64,000 nucleotides of DNA from Pseudomonadota bacterium (GCA_018242215.1 JAFECG010000024.1:186001-250000), one strand, 5' to 3'; positions 9,418-19,028 are shown, numbered from the stretch's first letter. The notes: generated from the sequence alone by a model not told the origin. Numbers and translations: made by a program.

Positions 9418-9446
9418 AAAAGGACGCGGAGATATGCTCCGCGCCC
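9418..9446 (-). terminator. intrinsic terminator of the phasin gene
   Basis: CGCGGAG at 9425-9431 pairs with CTCCGCG at 9437-9443 around a five-base loop, with two more pairs beyond one mismatch. On the minus strand the hairpin is followed by a run of T (the plus strand reads AATAAAAA just left of it). It lies about 65 bases past the stop of the phasin gene. Confidence 0.8.
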
Positions 9447-9509
9447 GAATGCTTGAACGGAAGTGCCCCACTCGACGAATGCTGGCGCAATCGTCGTAAA
9501 CCGCATCGA

Positions 9510-9986
9510 TTAGCCGACGCTCTTGAATTGCTCGAACGATTTCGTCGTCGCGGCGCCGACAGTTTCAAGAGCCTGCTTCGCGACCTTGCTCGAAAGTTCG
9601 AAGAGTTCCTTCGACTGCGAGCCGGCTATCGCAAACTGCTGCTGGAAGTAGTTGGCCTGAAGACGCGCGATCTCCGGGAAGGTGCGCGCACGTGCCATCG
9701 CCTGAGCGGCTTCGAAAGCGGCTTCGGTATTTGCGAGCGTATTGGCGACGATCTTTTCGCCGATCGACTTGGCACCGGCCTGCGACGTCAGCATCACTTC
9801 TTCCGCGACCTTGGCGTTGTCTTTCGCGAATGACGTGAACTTATGATAAGCGTCGCGCGACTTGGCGATCGCGTCCTCGGCGAAGGCCGACAGATTTTCG
9901 GGAACCTTGGCGTCCTTGCCGGCGGTGAACATTTCCTGGGCTTGTTTTGTGAAATCTTGAACTTGACGAGTGAAGGCGTCGGTCAT
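9510..9986 (-). CDS. phasin family protein
   Basis: This 158-residue, helical, Ala/Lys-rich protein matches the phasin family: FTKQAQEMFTAGKDAKVPENL, SAFAEDAIAKSRDAYHKFTSFAKDN, a middle with MLTSQAGAKSIGEKI, and AELQANYFQQQF-like ARLQANYFQQQFAIAGSQSK. Phasins coat polyhydroxyalkanoate granules. The start at 9986 has AGGAG just upstream; a longer frame to 10100 is not credible and runs over the promoter. The gene is alone and has its own promoter and terminator. No other PHA gene is seen nearby except a possible phasin-like orphan at 22131. Confidence 0.9.
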   Translation of the reverse strand: MTDAFTRQVQDFTKQAQEMFTAGKDAKVPENLSAFAEDAIAKSRDAYHKFTSFAKDNAKVAEEVMLTSQAGAKSIGEKIVANTLANTEAAFEAAQAMARARTFPEIARLQANYFQQQFAIAGSQSKELFELSSKVAKQALETVGAATTKSFEQFKSVG

Positions 9987-10076
9987 GGGGGTCACTCCTG
10001 AATTTTGCAGTATCGACTGGTGCGTATTTTCAAAAGGGCTGTCTGGCTGGCGCCCGACGGCGAAACCATTGACCAA

Positions 10077-10107
10077 AATATACGCAAAATGATTGTGCAT
10101 TGCAACA
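10077..10107 (-). promoter_or_regulatory. phasin promoter with overlapping TGCATTGCAACA motif
   Basis: On the minus strand TTGCAA (10105-10100) and TATATT (10082-10077) are spaced by exactly 17 bases, a good sigma-70 type promoter about 90 bases before the phasin ATG. The -35 is embedded in TGCATTGCAACA (10096-10107), which recurs exactly at 22779-22790 before a phasin-like gene. Alphaproteobacterial PhaR repressors bind TGC-rich sites at phasin promoters, so this is a candidate PhaR operator. The promoter is seen; the regulator is inferred. Confidence 0.55.
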
Positions 10108-10261
10108 CGATTTTGCCGTGCACCCTCGATACCAGGGTTTTCGACTCTTAAATCGCGTCCTTATGCCTCAAATATGTCAGTACACTGACCCGGGTGGGCA
10201 GGCAATCCCTATCCTTTTGTTCGCACTTGCGAAAAGGTTTGCGACGACATGCGACAGTCCG

Positions 10262-11557
10262 TCAAAGCCTCGCGAAAACATCCCTATACGCGACGGCGTT
10301 CGGATCGAACATTATGTCGCGGCGGGTGAGAGGGCGGGCGAGGGCCAAGCCTTCCAAGGTCCGGCAACGGGACAGCGCCACATAGGTTTGGCCGTGCGCG
10401 AACGTGCCGGTGCCAAGGTCGATATACACTTTGTCGAGTGTCAGTCCCTGCGCCTTGTGAATCGTCAGGGCCCAGGCGAGGCGAAGTGGAAACTGCTTGA
10501 ATGTTCCGGCGACGGTCTCGACAATTTTCTCCTGCGACTGATCGAAGGCATAGCGGCGGTGTTCCCACGCGACCTGCTCGACTTCGTATTCCTTTCCCGA
10601 GACTTCGACGAAGATTTGCTTTTCCGTCAGCCGGGACACGCGCGCGATGGTGCCGTTGACCCATCGGCGATCCGGATCGTTTCGCAGCATCATGACTTTG
10701 GCGCCGGGTTTCAGCTCCAGCGCCGTTTCGGCCGGCTGAACGTTCGCTGCGAAATCTCCAGTGATGTTGGCATCGAAGCGGTTGGCTCGGCCGGGAAGTG
10801 CGTCAAGATAGGCGGTGTTGATGCGTTTCGCGGCGGCGTTCGTCGTCGTCAGGATGACGTAGGGCTCGCCTTCGGCGAGCGTTCGTATCGGACTGACGCG
10901 CTTATTGATGAAGGCCAAGTCTTGGTCGCTGACGTTGCCGTCGCGGACGGCATTCAACACGTGAATGAGATCGCCGTCCGTCTGGCGGAAGATCTGCTCA
11001 AGCTCGAGAAGTGCGGTGCCGGCGCCTTCGCGCAATGCCGGAATCGAAAAGAAAAACGGACTGCCGTGTTCTTCCGTGAGGTGAGCCAACACCTCGCGTT
11101 CCTGAATCACCGGCGGTAATTGATGCAAATCCGCGAACAGCAAAAGACGCGCGCCGCCGAACGGCTCGCGCGGCCGACCGCGATTGATGCGCAGGGATCT
11201 GTCGATCGCCCACATCATGTCGGAGCGCACCATCGATGCCTCGTCGATGACGACGAAATCGAGCTTGCGCATCACGCGGCCATTGCGGCTTCGTCTGATG
11301 TCGCTCTCCTGGATGAGCCGCGGTGGAAAGCCGAAGAAGGAATGGATGGTCTGGCCGCCGATGTTGATGGCGGCGAGCCCCGTCGGCGCCAGGACGACCA
11401 TGCGGTCGTCGTAAGCGTCGCGGAGCGCTTTGAGGAGCGTTGATTTGCCGGTGCCAGCGCGCCCGGTGACGAACAGATTTCCGCTCTCTTCGCGCATGAA
11501 GGCTGCGGCGCGTTCAAAAGCTGGGGTGGGCTTGATGCTCTCAGGCCAAGTGATCAC
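10262..11557 (-). CDS. Pif1/RecD-like ATP-dependent helicase
   Basis: This 431-residue superfamily 1B helicase has Walker A in LFVTGRAGTGKST (about residue 30), FVVIDEASM (Walker B), FADLHQLPPV (motif III), and the late motifs LTIHKAQGLTLDKV and YVALSRCRTLEGL. These are the order and wording of Pif1-like helicases with a UvrD_C_2 segment. Such enzymes unwind 5'-to-3' and act on stalled forks or G-quadruplexes; the exact substrate here is unknown. The gene is monocistronic, converging on the short region before the phasin promoter. The protein is compact and lacks the extra domains of RecD2. Confidence 0.88.
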   Translation of the reverse strand: MITWPESIKPTPAFERAAAFMREESGNLFVTGRAGTGKSTLLKALRDAYDDRMVVLAPTGLAAINIGGQTIHSFFGFPPRLIQESDIRRSRNGRVMRKLDFVVIDEASMVRSDMMWAIDRSLRINRGRPREPFGGARLLLFADLHQLPPVIQEREVLAHLTEEHGSPFFFSIPALREGAGTALLELEQIFRQTDGDLIHVLNAVRDGNVSDQDLAFINKRVSPIRTLAEGEPYVILTTTNAAAKRINTAYLDALPGRANRFDANITGDFAANVQPAETALELKPGAKVMMLRNDPDRRWVNGTIARVSRLTEKQIFVEVSGKEYEVEQVAWEHRRYAFDQSQEKIVETVAGTFKQFPLRLAWALTIHKAQGLTLDKVYIDLGTGTFAHGQTYVALSRCRTLEGLALARPLTRRDIMFDPNAVAYRDVFARL

Positions 11558-11854
11558 GCGAGTCTCCTGACCATGGAGGCTTCGCTACCGAAAAGGAGAG
11601 CTTGGAGCATTCTCAGCGTGTTCCGCCAGCGGCCTGCGCGCACGATGATCCGGCCTGGGGCAAACACAAACCAAACGCCATCTGCGAAGTCAAATCGCGG
11701 CGCAACGAGTTGTAACAGGCGCCCTGATCAGCGCCACCGTCGCGGAGGCGGCGGTCTACGGCAAGTGGTTTAAGCACGGGCAATCGCGTGAATGGGGGGC
11801 TGCGCGGCCATGACGGTAAGCTGGATTTTGCTGCGAACTCTAGCTGACGATAAA
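11558..11854. other. intergenic stretch with no recognised feature
   Basis: About 300 bases between the helicase start and the terminator of the next gene. Frames here are short and unlike known proteins. The promoter of the helicase must lie in the left part, but I see no convincing -35/-10 pair. Confidence 0.5.
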
Positions 11855-11882
11855 ACGCGGACGGCGCCCATACCGTCCGCGT
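11855..11882 (-). terminator. intrinsic terminator of the PepSY-like gene
   Basis: A perfect ten-base stem (ACGCGGACGG with CCGTCCGCGT) around an eight-base loop; on the minus strand it runs straight into TTTTA. It lies 21 bases after the stop of the small exported protein gene at 11903. Confidence 0.85.
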
Positions 11883-11902
11883 CATATAATTTCGAGGGGA
11901 AG

Positions 11903-12157
11903 TCAGTCGGCGCCCATGTCGAGGAGCTTGAAGTACTTATCGAACTTCAAGTCATATTGGCCACCCTTGCACTTGGCGTCATCCAGCTCAAAGACGCCGG
12001 TCCCTTCCGTTTTCTTTTCCCATTTTCCGCCTTCGCATCCCCACGCTGCTGCTGCGGCGGTCGCGCTCTTCGTTTCTTCGTCTGTGAGCGGCGTGTCTGC
12101 AACCGCCGGAAATGACAGCGCGAACACAGCTCCGGCAGCGACGGCAAAACGTTTCAT
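11903..12157 (-). CDS. small exported protein, PepSY-like
   Basis: This 84-residue protein has a clear signal peptide (MKRFAVAAGAVFALSFPAVA, cut before DTPLT). The mature part, PLTDEETKSATAAAAAWGC followed by FELDDAKCKGGQYDLKFDKYFKL, resembles small PepSY-type periplasmic proteins with one Cys pair. No function can be assigned. The start at 12157 has AGGAGA seven bases upstream. It has its own terminator and is 86 bases from typA. Confidence 0.75.
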   Translation of the reverse strand: MKRFAVAAGAVFALSFPAVADTPLTDEETKSATAAAAAWGCEGGKWEKKTEGTGVFELDDAKCKGGQYDLKFDKYFKLLDMGAD

Positions 12158-12279
12158 CAGATCTCTCCTGTGGCATGTTCTCACGGAGTTCATTTGGGTG
12201 AGATTTTAGCCATCGCAACCCGGGAATTTCTCCCGAGTGCTTGCCATCGCAGGGAAATCGATTTTGTCACGCGACGCCG

Positions 12280-14103
12280 TCAGGCGGCGGTTTCGCTCTT
12301 GCGGCTCTGTCGCTTGCGCTCGTTCGGATCGAGCCAGCGCTTGCGCAGACGGATCGACTTCGGTGTGACTTCGACAAGCTCTTCGTCGGTGATGTAGCTC
12401 ATCGCCTTTTCGAGCGTCAGGCGCATAGGCGGCGTGAGCAACACGGCATCGTCCTTGCCGGAGGCGCGAACGTTGGTGAGCTTTTTGCCCTTGATGACGT
12501 TCACTTCGAGATCGTTGTCGCGCGAGTGCTCACCGACGATCATGCCCTCATAGACGCGATCCTGCGGATTGATCATGAACGGGCCGCGATCCTGAAGGTT
12601 GAAGATCGCGTAGGCAACGGCTTCGCCCGGACTATTTGAGATCAGAACGCCTGTGCGCCGTCCGGCGATCTCGCCCTTGAACGGCTTATAGGAGTGGAAG
12701 AGCTTGTTCATGATGCCGGTGCCGCGCGTGTCGGAGAGAAGCTCCGACTGATAGCCGAGAAGGCCACGCGTCGGGACGTGGAACACCATGCGCGTGCGTC
12801 CGCCGCCTGAAGGCCGCATCTCCAAGAGATCGCCCTTGCGCTCGGACAACTTCTGCACGACGACGCCTGTGTAGTCGTCGTCGACGTCGATGATGACCTC
12901 TTCGATCGGCTCCAGGCGCTGCCCGGTCTCTGCATCGGTTTCGAAGACGACTTTCGGACGCGAAACAGTCAGCTCGAAGCCTTCGCGGCGCATGTTCTCG
13001 ATGAGGATCGCGAGCTGAAGCTCGCCACGGCCTGAGACGGAAAAGCTGTCGCGGTCTTCGTTCTCGGCGACGCGGATCGCGATGTTGCGCTCGGCTTCCT
13101 TCAAAAGGCGGTCGCGGATGACGCGACTCTGCACCTTGTCGCCCTCCTGGCCGGCGAACGGTCCATCATTGATGCGGAACGTCATCGACAGTGTCGGCGG
13201 ATCGACAGGCTGGGCGGGCAACGGCTCTTCGACCGACGGATCGGCGAGCGTATCGGCGACGTTGGCTTCACTCATGCCGGCGAGCGCTATGATGTCGCCA
13301 GCCCCTGCGGATTCGACCGGAACGCGCTCGAGGCCGCGGAAGGCCAGCACCTTTTGCACGCGGAAATTCTCGAGCACCTTGCCGTCGCGGTCGAGGGCCT
13401 TGAGCGCCTGGTTGGGTTTGACCGTTCCCGACGTCACGCGGCCCGTCAGGATACGGCCCAGGAACGGATCGGCGTCGAGTGTCGTCGCGAGCATACGGAA
13501 AGGACCGTCATCAACGGCGGGCGGCGGCACGTGCTCAAGGATCAAGTCGAACATCGGTGCGAGGTTCTCCGCCGGGCCGGACGGATCGCGCGCCATCCAG
13601 CCATTGCGGCCTGAGCCGTAGAGCACCGGAAAATCAAGCTGCTCGTCGGTTGCGTCGAGATTGGCGAAAAGGTCGAAGACCTCGTTCAAGACTTCGAGGT
13701 GACGTTCGTCGGGACGATCGATCTTGTTGATCGCGACGATCGGGCGGAGACCGCGTTTCAAGGCCTTCGAGACGACGAACTTCGTTTGCGGTAGCGGACC
13801 TTCGGACGCGTCGACCAGCACGATGACGCCGTCGACCATGTTCAAGATGCGTTCGACTTCGCCGCCGAAGTCGGCGTGACCCGGAGTATCGACGATGTTG
13901 ATGTGCGTGCCCTTCCATTCGACGCTGGTGCATTTCGCCAGAATGGTGATACCGCGCTCACGTTCGAGGTCGTTGGAATCCATCGCGCGTTCGGCCACCT
14001 TCTGGTTCTCGCGGAAGGAGCCGGACTGCTTCAGAAGCTCGTCGACGAGTGTCGTCTTGCCATGGTCGACGTGCGCGATGATCGCGATATTGCGAAGGGC
14101 CAT
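12280..14103 (-). CDS. typA: ribosome-associated GTPase TypA/BipA
   Basis: TypA (BipA) is an EF-G-like translational GTPase involved in ribosome assembly and stress or cold adaptation. The 607-residue protein has G1 [11 protein letters not shown]2 region [12 protein letters not shown]3 DTPGHADF, G4 NKIDRP, then EF-G-like domains and the BipA-specific C-terminal domain ([17 protein letters not shown], ending [11 protein letters not shown]). Length is standard. A single gene with a start preceded by AGGTTT. Confidence 0.97.
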   Translation of the reverse strand: MALRNIAIIAHVDHGKTTLVDELLKQSGSFRENQKVAERAMDSNDLERERGITILAKCTSVEWKGTHINIVDTPGHADFGGEVERILNMVDGVIVLVDASEGPLPQTKFVVSKALKRGLRPIVAINKIDRPDERHLEVLNEVFDLFANLDATDEQLDFPVLYGSGRNGWMARDPSGPAENLAPMFDLILEHVPPPAVDDGPFRMLATTLDADPFLGRILTGRVTSGTVKPNQALKALDRDGKVLENFRVQKVLAFRGLERVPVESAGAGDIIALAGMSEANVADTLADPSVEEPLPAQPVDPPTLSMTFRINDGPFAGQEGDKVQSRVIRDRLLKEAERNIAIRVAENEDRDSFSVSGRGELQLAILIENMRREGFELTVSRPKVVFETDAETGQRLEPIEEVIIDVDDDYTGVVVQKLSERKGDLLEMRPSGGGRTRMVFHVPTRGLLGYQSELLSDTRGTGIMNKLFHSYKPFKGEIAGRRTGVLISNSPGEAVAYAIFNLQDRGPFMINPQDRVYEGMIVGEHSRDNDLEVNVIKGKKLTNVRASGKDDAVLLTPPMRLTLEKAMSYITDEELVEVTPKSIRLRKRWLDPNERKRQSRKSETAA

Positions 14104-14367
14104 TTGAAACCTGAAGTTAGGGGAGCGCCGCGGGCCTTGCCGCTGCGGCGCAAATATCGGCTCGGACTAGCATGGCGGCATGGCGCAGGGCTAGGCGGCT
14201 TGGTTCATCTGGGGTGCGGCTTAACAGTCAAAAAGGGGTTTGTCCGGGGCATTTGGCACGGATTTTGTTCAGAAGCCGGAGAATTGGGCCGGAAGACCGG
14301 AAATCGCGTCGCTCAAGAGCAACTTCGAAAGCTGCGGGTCCTTCGACGTGCGGACTCCGCGGACTGC

Positions 14368-15120
14368 TTAGACTTTGTCTTCCTCGTCGCGGAGGTTCGT
14401 CAAAAACGCGTCAATGTCGGGCCGGAGGGACGGAGCGCGTTCAAGGCGTTTGCGTTGATGGTCTTCGAGCAGTCGCGCCCAGACTGCGGCGCCGGGCGTT
14501 TTGAGGCGGCGGCCGCCCGCGACGAGCAGAGGATGCTGGGGCTCTTCCAGATCGAGCTCTTCAAGAAATGTTTCGCGGAGGGCGTAGAACGACTGAAGGA
14601 TTGCGTCACGCACGAGGGCCTTCCTCTCGCTCGTTATATCAACGTCGATGCGCGGATCGAGCGTCTGCAGGGCGCGGCGCATATCGTGCAGCGGCGCGTA
14701 AGGATAAAGGCCGACAAGGCCCTCTGTCTCGCCGGCATTCCGGTAGACGATGCGCATCGTGTCGATGGTCTCGCTGATTTTGTAATAGGCGGCGAGATAA
14801 TCGTCGGTTGCGAGATATGGCTTCTCGCAGGTGGAAAGCAGCACGGATTTGGTGCGCACGATGTTGCGCCATTCCTCTTCCAGGCTTTCGACGAAGTTCG
14901 AACGCTTCTGGTAGATGTTGGTTATGTAGGCGACGCCGCCCGTGGCGATCAGCAACGACATGTCCCGCATGAAGTCGTAGAAATTGTTGGCGGCGGAGAT
15001 CACGAACGGCGGGATTCCCGGTACGTCGTTGGCGAATTTCGACGCGAGAAGCATCAGGAGTACGATGCCCAGCAGCCAATAGAGCCGCGACAACGTGCGA
15101 TTGACGGAGACGCGGGTCAT
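14368..15120 (-). CDS. two-TM membrane protein of unknown function
   Basis: This 250-residue protein has two membrane segments near the N-terminus (LYWLLGIVLLMLLASKF and a weaker one around LLIATGGVAYITNIY), followed by a long cytosolic, charged, mostly helical region. I do not recognise a family. It lies between typA and the site-2 protease gene on the same strand, about 75 bases after the latter's start region, with 264 bases of non-coding DNA after it. Codon use looks like the neighbours, so it seems a resident gene. Confidence 0.65.
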   Translation of the reverse strand: MTRVSVNRTLSRLYWLLGIVLLMLLASKFANDVPGIPPFVISAANNFYDFMRDMSLLIATGGVAYITNIYQKRSNFVESLEEEWRNIVRTKSVLLSTCEKPYLATDDYLAAYYKISETIDTMRIVYRNAGETEGLVGLYPYAPLHDMRRALQTLDPRIDVDITSERKALVRDAILQSFYALRETFLEELDLEEPQHPLLVAGGRRLKTPGAAVWARLLEDHQRKRLERAPSLRPDIDAFLTNLRDEEDKV

Positions 15121-15194
15121 CTCGGGCTCCCAGCTACGAAACTACGACGGGGGCCAGATATGCACGGACGAGCGACGGTTTCGCAATGCCTCTG

Positions 15195-15914
15195 CTAGCG
15201 GTCTTCCGCGTCCACAGGTTGTTTCAGGATCGCCCAGTTGATGATGGCGATCTGGGCCCCGATCAAAAGCAGGACCAGGCTGATCTTGAAACCCACGAAA
15301 GCGCTCCAGAGGCCGATGCCCACTCCCAAGATCGCGATCGCCCGGATGGCGAGCCCTCGGGGCATCACGGCGCCGAGCATGTCCCGGTAAATGCGCCCGC
15401 CATCAAGCGGAAAAGCCGGAAGCAGGTTGAAGATCAGCATCGCGAGGTTGATGCGTGTCAGCATGAACGCCGCGTAGATTCCCCATGGATTGTCGGAGAG
15501 CCATGGCAGCGGATCGATCGGGCCGAACTGCCCGGTGAAGCTGACTTCCGGCTGGCCGAGAACATACCAGCACAGAAGAAAGATCAGCCCGTTGGTCAGC
15601 GGTCCGGCAAACAGGATCAGCACGTTCGCTGCTGTGGACGGCGGGGCCCGGACCATCCGGGTATAGCCATAAAATCCGCCGACAAGGATCTCTCCGACAG
15701 GCACGCGAAAGAGACGGGCGATCATCGCGTGGCCGATCTCATGGAGCAGCACGGACAGGAATACGCCGATAACAAGAATCGTGAATGTGCTCGGCGACTG
15801 CTGGAGGAGCGCGAACAGAAAGATCGGCACCAGGATGAATGTGATGTCGATCTTGATCGGGATTCCTGCGAGGCGGAAGAGTTCCAGCCTCGGCATGTCG
15901 GAAAGAAAATTCAT
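15195..15914 (-). CDS. site-2 protease family (M50) intramembrane metallopeptidase
   Basis: This 239-residue polytopic protein has the zinc motif HEIGH at residues 58-62 inside a membrane segment, and the third ligand region NLLPAFPLDGGR (about 163-174). These are the two hallmarks of M50/site-2 proteases. It lacks the PDZ domain of RseP and the C-terminal CBS domains of SpoIVFB-like members, so it is a minimal type. Substrates are unknown; relatives cut membrane-bound regulators. It follows the small exported-protein gene by about 40 bases on the same strand. Confidence 0.85.
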   Translation of the reverse strand: MNFLSDMPRLELFRLAGIPIKIDITFILVPIFLFALLQQSPSTFTILVIGVFLSVLLHEIGHAMIARLFRVPVGEILVGGFYGYTRMVRAPPSTAANVLILFAGPLTNGLIFLLCWYVLGQPEVSFTGQFGPIDPLPWLSDNPWGIYAAFMLTRINLAMLIFNLLPAFPLDGGRIYRDMLGAVMPRGLAIRAIAILGVGIGLWSAFVGFKISLVLLLIGAQIAIINWAILKQPVDAEDR

Positions 15915-15956
15915 GCGGGCCGCGGGGTGCGGGACCTCTCAGGATGTCTGAGGTTT

Positions 15957-16484
15957 CTAGTCTGCGTGGCGGATGGCAAACTTGATCGTGTCGTTCTTCA
16001 TGTTGCTGAACTCGATCGTAATCGGTCCGGCACCGATGTTGAAGCGCACGCTCTTGCGAATGGCATCGCAATCCGATTTGCCGCTATGGGCCGTCGTTCT
16101 CAACGTTTTTCCGTTCTGGGCGACATCGACCCAGCCTCCCGTATGAACCGAAATCTGATAGACGCCCGGTGGCCCGACGTTATCGAATGTGACGAACCCG
16201 CCGTAGACATCGCCCTTGGGCTTGAGCCGCCCCGTTGGCTTGGCGGGAAACGTGACTGCGTTCATCGGTTCAAGCGAAAATGATATAGCCTTTGCAGGCG
16301 GAGCGGGGAGCTTTGAGCCTGAGGCGATCGCTTCGCTGTCTGCGGCGTTCATCCATTGAAGTTCGGTGGTCAGCGGCCACGCGAAGCTTTCGCAGCCGCC
16401 CGTCTCCGCGGCAAAGGCCGCGTTGGCTAAGGCTAGCGACGCCACACCAGCCAGAACAGCAGCCAGAATTCCGGATTTTCGCAT
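15957..16484 (-). CDS. exported protein of unknown function
   Basis: The protein has 175 residues with a signal peptide (MRKSGILAAVLAGVASLALA, cut after NAAFA). The mature part contains FAWPLTTELQWM and a beta-rich core (GDVYGGFVTFDNVGPPGVYQISVHTGGWVDV) like a jelly-roll, with Cys near the start and SDCDAIRKSVRF later. I do not know the family. It begins one base after the stop of the molbindin gene, in the same operon-like run as aguA-aguB-molbindin. Confidence 0.7.
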   Translation of the reverse strand: MRKSGILAAVLAGVASLALANAAFAAETGGCESFAWPLTTELQWMNAADSEAIASGSKLPAPPAKAISFSLEPMNAVTFPAKPTGRLKPKGDVYGGFVTFDNVGPPGVYQISVHTGGWVDVAQNGKTLRTTAHSGKSDCDAIRKSVRFNIGAGPITIEFSNMKNDTIKFAIRHAD

Positions 16485-16485
16485 G

Positions 16486-16692
16486 TCAGTCGACCGCGAT
16501 CATCACGTCTGAGGATTTGATGACGGCCGAGGCCGACATTCCCTTTACGAGGCCGAGGTCTTCGACCGCCTCGTTGGTGATCGATGCCGTCACGATCGTG
16601 CCGCCGACGTCGATCCGGACATGAGACGTCGTTGCGCCCTTCGTGACCTCCACGATCTTTCCCTTGAGCACGTTTCTGGCGCTGATTTTCAT
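16486..16692 (-). CDS. molbindin (TOBE/Mop domain protein)
   Basis: This 68-residue protein is a single Mop (TOBE) domain: SARNVLKGKIVEV, a central GATTSHVRIDVGGTIVTASIT, and SASAVIKSSDVMI. Such proteins assemble as hexamers and store or buffer molybdate or tungstate. The domain is complete. Its place between aguB and an exported protein gene, with only a few bases between, suggests cotranscription, but no molybdate genes are nearby. The start has GGAG in GGAGGAGCGG. Confidence 0.88.
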   Translation of the reverse strand: MKISARNVLKGKIVEVTKGATTSHVRIDVGGTIVTASITNEAVEDLGLVKGMSASAVIKSSDVMIAVD

Positions 16693-16719
16693 ATTCCGCT
16701 CCTCCGCCGTTTCAAGTGA

Positions 16720-17580
16720 TCAGATGATGCTCCTAGCATAGAGATCCGTGCGGCGGTCGCGGAAAAATCCCCAATCGGCGCGATAGCTCTCGATTAGATC
16801 CAGATCAAACGTGTGCACGAGCACGCCTTCATCGTCCGCGCCGAACTTTTGCACGAGTTCGCCCCGGTGATCGCTGATGAAGGAATGACCGTAGTATTTC
16901 TGTTTTACGCCGTCGTTGTCTTCGAGGCCGATGCGATTTGCGGCGACGATCGGTACGGCATTCGATACGGCGTGACCCTGCATGGCGCGTTGCCACTGCA
17001 GGTGCGTATCGAGGCTCGAATCATAAGGTTCCGAGCCGATGGCCGTCGGATAGAACAGGACCTCGGCGCCCTGCAGCACCATCGCGCGAGCCGATTCCGG
17101 GTACCACTGATCCCAGCAGATGCCGACGCCGATCTTGCCGTGCCTGGTATTCCAAGCCTTGAAGCCCGTATCGCCGGGGCGGAAATAATACTTCTCCTGA
17201 TATCCCGGACCGTCAGGGATGTGGCTCTTGCGATAGACGCCAAGAATTTCGCCGTCCGCGTCGGCGATGGCGATGCTGTTGTAATAGCGCGGACCGTCCT
17301 TCTCGAAGAACGAGATCGGGATGACGACGTTCAGCGATTTCGCCAGCTCGCGGAGCCGCAGCACGGAGGGATGTTCCGTCACAGGACGCGCGGTTTCGAA
17401 CCACTTCGGGTCCTGGCGCGTGCAGAAATAGATGCCCTCGAACAGCTCCGACGGCAAAATCACCTCAGCGCCACGGTTCGCCGCTTCGCGGACGAACATT
17501 TCCGTCTTGGCGATATTGCTTTCGAGATCGGGGCCGTAGGAGGTCTGAATGCTTCCGACGGTGATCGAGCGGCGCGCCAT
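16720..17580 (-). CDS. aguB: N-carbamoylputrescine amidase
   Basis: AguB hydrolyses N-carbamoylputrescine to putrescine, CO2 and ammonia. The 286-residue protein is a nitrilase-superfamily enzyme with the catalytic triad in LPSELFEG (Glu), YRKSHIPDGPGY (Lys) and GVGICWDQWYPE (Cys), and the putrescine-type sequence KYYFRPGDTGF. It starts directly at the stop of aguA (17581-17583), so the two are translationally coupled. Together they convert agmatine to putrescine. Confidence 0.94.
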   Translation of the reverse strand: MARRSITVGSIQTSYGPDLESNIAKTEMFVREAANRGAEVILPSELFEGIYFCTRQDPKWFETARPVTEHPSVLRLRELAKSLNVVIPISFFEKDGPRYYNSIAIADADGEILGVYRKSHIPDGPGYQEKYYFRPGDTGFKAWNTRHGKIGVGICWDQWYPESARAMVLQGAEVLFYPTAIGSEPYDSSLDTHLQWQRAMQGHAVSNAVPIVAANRIGLEDNDGVKQKYYGHSFISDHRGELVQKFGADDEGVLVHTFDLDLIESYRADWGFFRDRRTDLYARSII

Positions 17581-18606
17581 CTAGAGAGGCTCCTGTTGGG
17601 TGATGCAGTGGAAAGAGCCGCCGCCCGCCTCGCCGCAACCGAGCAGACCGCGCGAGGAGACGCCGACGACGGCGCGGGTGGGGAAGACGCTCTGCAGCGC
17701 TTTCAGCGCTTCGGCCTCCGTAGCTGTCCCATAAATCGGGACGACGACAACATCGTTCGCGATGAGGAAGTTCATATGGGACGCGGGCGAGATTTCTCCA
17801 AGCGCGTTGCGATAGAGCCCGACGCCCGGGATGCGGACGACGTCGAGCTTGCGGCCCATCGCATCGGTTGCTTTTTCGAGCGATGCTGCAATGGCGTTCA
17901 AAATCTCGGCGTTGGGATCGTCCGGTCCTGCTGGCGCCTGGCAAACGACGCGACCTGGCGCGACGAAGCGAGCGATGTTATCGATATGGCCGTCGGTGTG
18001 ATCGTTCTTCAGACCCTCGCCGATCCAGATGACTTTTCGCGTGCCGAAGGCTTCGGCCAGTGCCGTTTCGGCGGCGTCTTTCGTCCAGCCGTTGCGGTTC
18101 GGATTCAGAAGCGTCTGTTCGGTCGCGAGGATCGTGCCTTCTCCGTCGTGGTCGACGGCGCCGCCTTCGAGGACGAAATCGTAGCGGCGGACCGGGGCGT
18201 CGGCGAGACGCGCAACGTCGTCGCCGACGGTGGCATCGTCGGGCAGATCGTACTTGCCGCCCCAGCTGTTGGTCTTGAAGCGGAGAGCGACTTTGTGGCT
18301 GCCGGCGTGCGCGAATATCGGACCGGTGTCGCGCAGCCAGATGTCTCCATACTTCGCCGGAATGATTTCGGCAGCGTCGCCGAGGGCCGCGGTGGCGGAC
18401 GCCTTGGCTTCGTCGCCGTTGACCAGGAGCCGGACCTTGTTGCCGGCAATAGCCAGTGCCCGGATGAGCGCTGCAACGTCGCGACGGGGCGCCTCGAGGT
18501 CGCCGTTCCACTCGTTCGCATCGGCTGGCCACGCGGTCCAGACAGCTTTCTGGGGTGCCCATTCAGCGGGCGTCACCATCGCCAAGCCATCCGCAGCGAC
18601 TGTCAT
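17581..18606 (-). CDS. aguA: agmatine deiminase
   Basis: AguA converts agmatine to N-carbamoylputrescine and ammonia. The 341-residue protein has the amidinotransferase-fold landmarks PAEWAPQKAVWTAWP, DTGPIFAHA, VLEGGAVDHDGEG, HTDGHIDNIARFV, and the C-terminal GVSSRGLLGCGEAGGGSFHCITQQ with the catalytic Cys. I chose ATG 18606, which has GAGGAA upstream; the frame can extend to 18624. It is followed at once by aguB. No arginine decarboxylase gene is in the window, but argG is next upstream. Confidence 0.94.
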   Translation of the reverse strand: MTVAADGLAMVTPAEWAPQKAVWTAWPADANEWNGDLEAPRRDVAALIRALAIAGNKVRLLVNGDEAKASATAALGDAAEIIPAKYGDIWLRDTGPIFAHAGSHKVALRFKTNSWGGKYDLPDDATVGDDVARLADAPVRRYDFVLEGGAVDHDGEGTILATEQTLLNPNRNGWTKDAAETALAEAFGTRKVIWIGEGLKNDHTDGHIDNIARFVAPGRVVCQAPAGPDDPNAEILNAIAASLEKATDAMGRKLDVVRIPGVGLYRNALGEISPASHMNFLIANDVVVVPIYGTATEAEALKALQSVFPTRAVVGVSSRGLLGCGEAGGGSFHCITQQEPL

Positions 18607-18771
18607 AATCCGGTTCCTCGTCAATTCACCTTGCGAAAGGCATCCTCATGGAATCACGCGATGTCATGGATGGCGCACCCGACGTCAAGGCCGGATATGC
18701 GGCCCGCGCAAAAATTACGCGTCGCGCAAAGGGATCATTTACCAATCCCGCCATTCGACGCGTTGATGGCG

Positions 18772-18990
18772 CTATACGCGCCTGGCGAACACCGTCCCGA
18801 TGAGGCCGACAATGAGTGCTGCCGGGATGACGACGAGGGCGATCGCGCCGATCGTCAGCGCTAGGCCGAACATCACGAATGCGATGACGCCGAACAGGAG
18901 CACGCACGCCATGAAGATGACGAGCTTGACGAGCCATTCGCGCCAGCCGGTCAGCACCGTCGTTTCGCCGTTCCTCGTAATGACGATCAT
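18772..18990 (-). CDS. small membrane protein
   Basis: This 72-residue protein starts MIVITRNGETTVLTGWREW and then has two membrane segments (about 25-45 and 47-68) with an Arg-Arg end. GGGAGG is seven bases before the ATG. A short hydrophilic head followed by a helical hairpin is common in small conserved Rhizobiales proteins, but I cannot name the family. It follows argG on the same strand with 38 bases between. Confidence 0.7.
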   Translation of the reverse strand: MIVITRNGETTVLTGWREWLVKLVIFMACVLLFGVIAFVMFGLALTIGAIALVVIPAALIVGLIGTVFARRV

Positions 18991-19028
18991 ATCCGCCTCC
19001 CACATTTGATGTGTCGGGATCAAGACGC

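Noticed and set aside
13876-15198. Open frame of 440 codons opposite typA start and the two-TM gene
   Set aside because: No domain, no ribosome-binding site, Arg/Gly/Ala-rich as expected for an antisense frame.
15186-16283. Open frame of 365 codons on the plus strand opposite the site-2 protease
   Set aside because: It is antisense to a protein with clear HEIGH and PLDGGR motifs; composition is that of a shadow.
16813-18864. Long plus-strand open frame of 683 codons opposite aguA and aguB
   Set aside because: It is antisense to two well-recognised genes and has no family-like segments; high GC makes such long shadows common.
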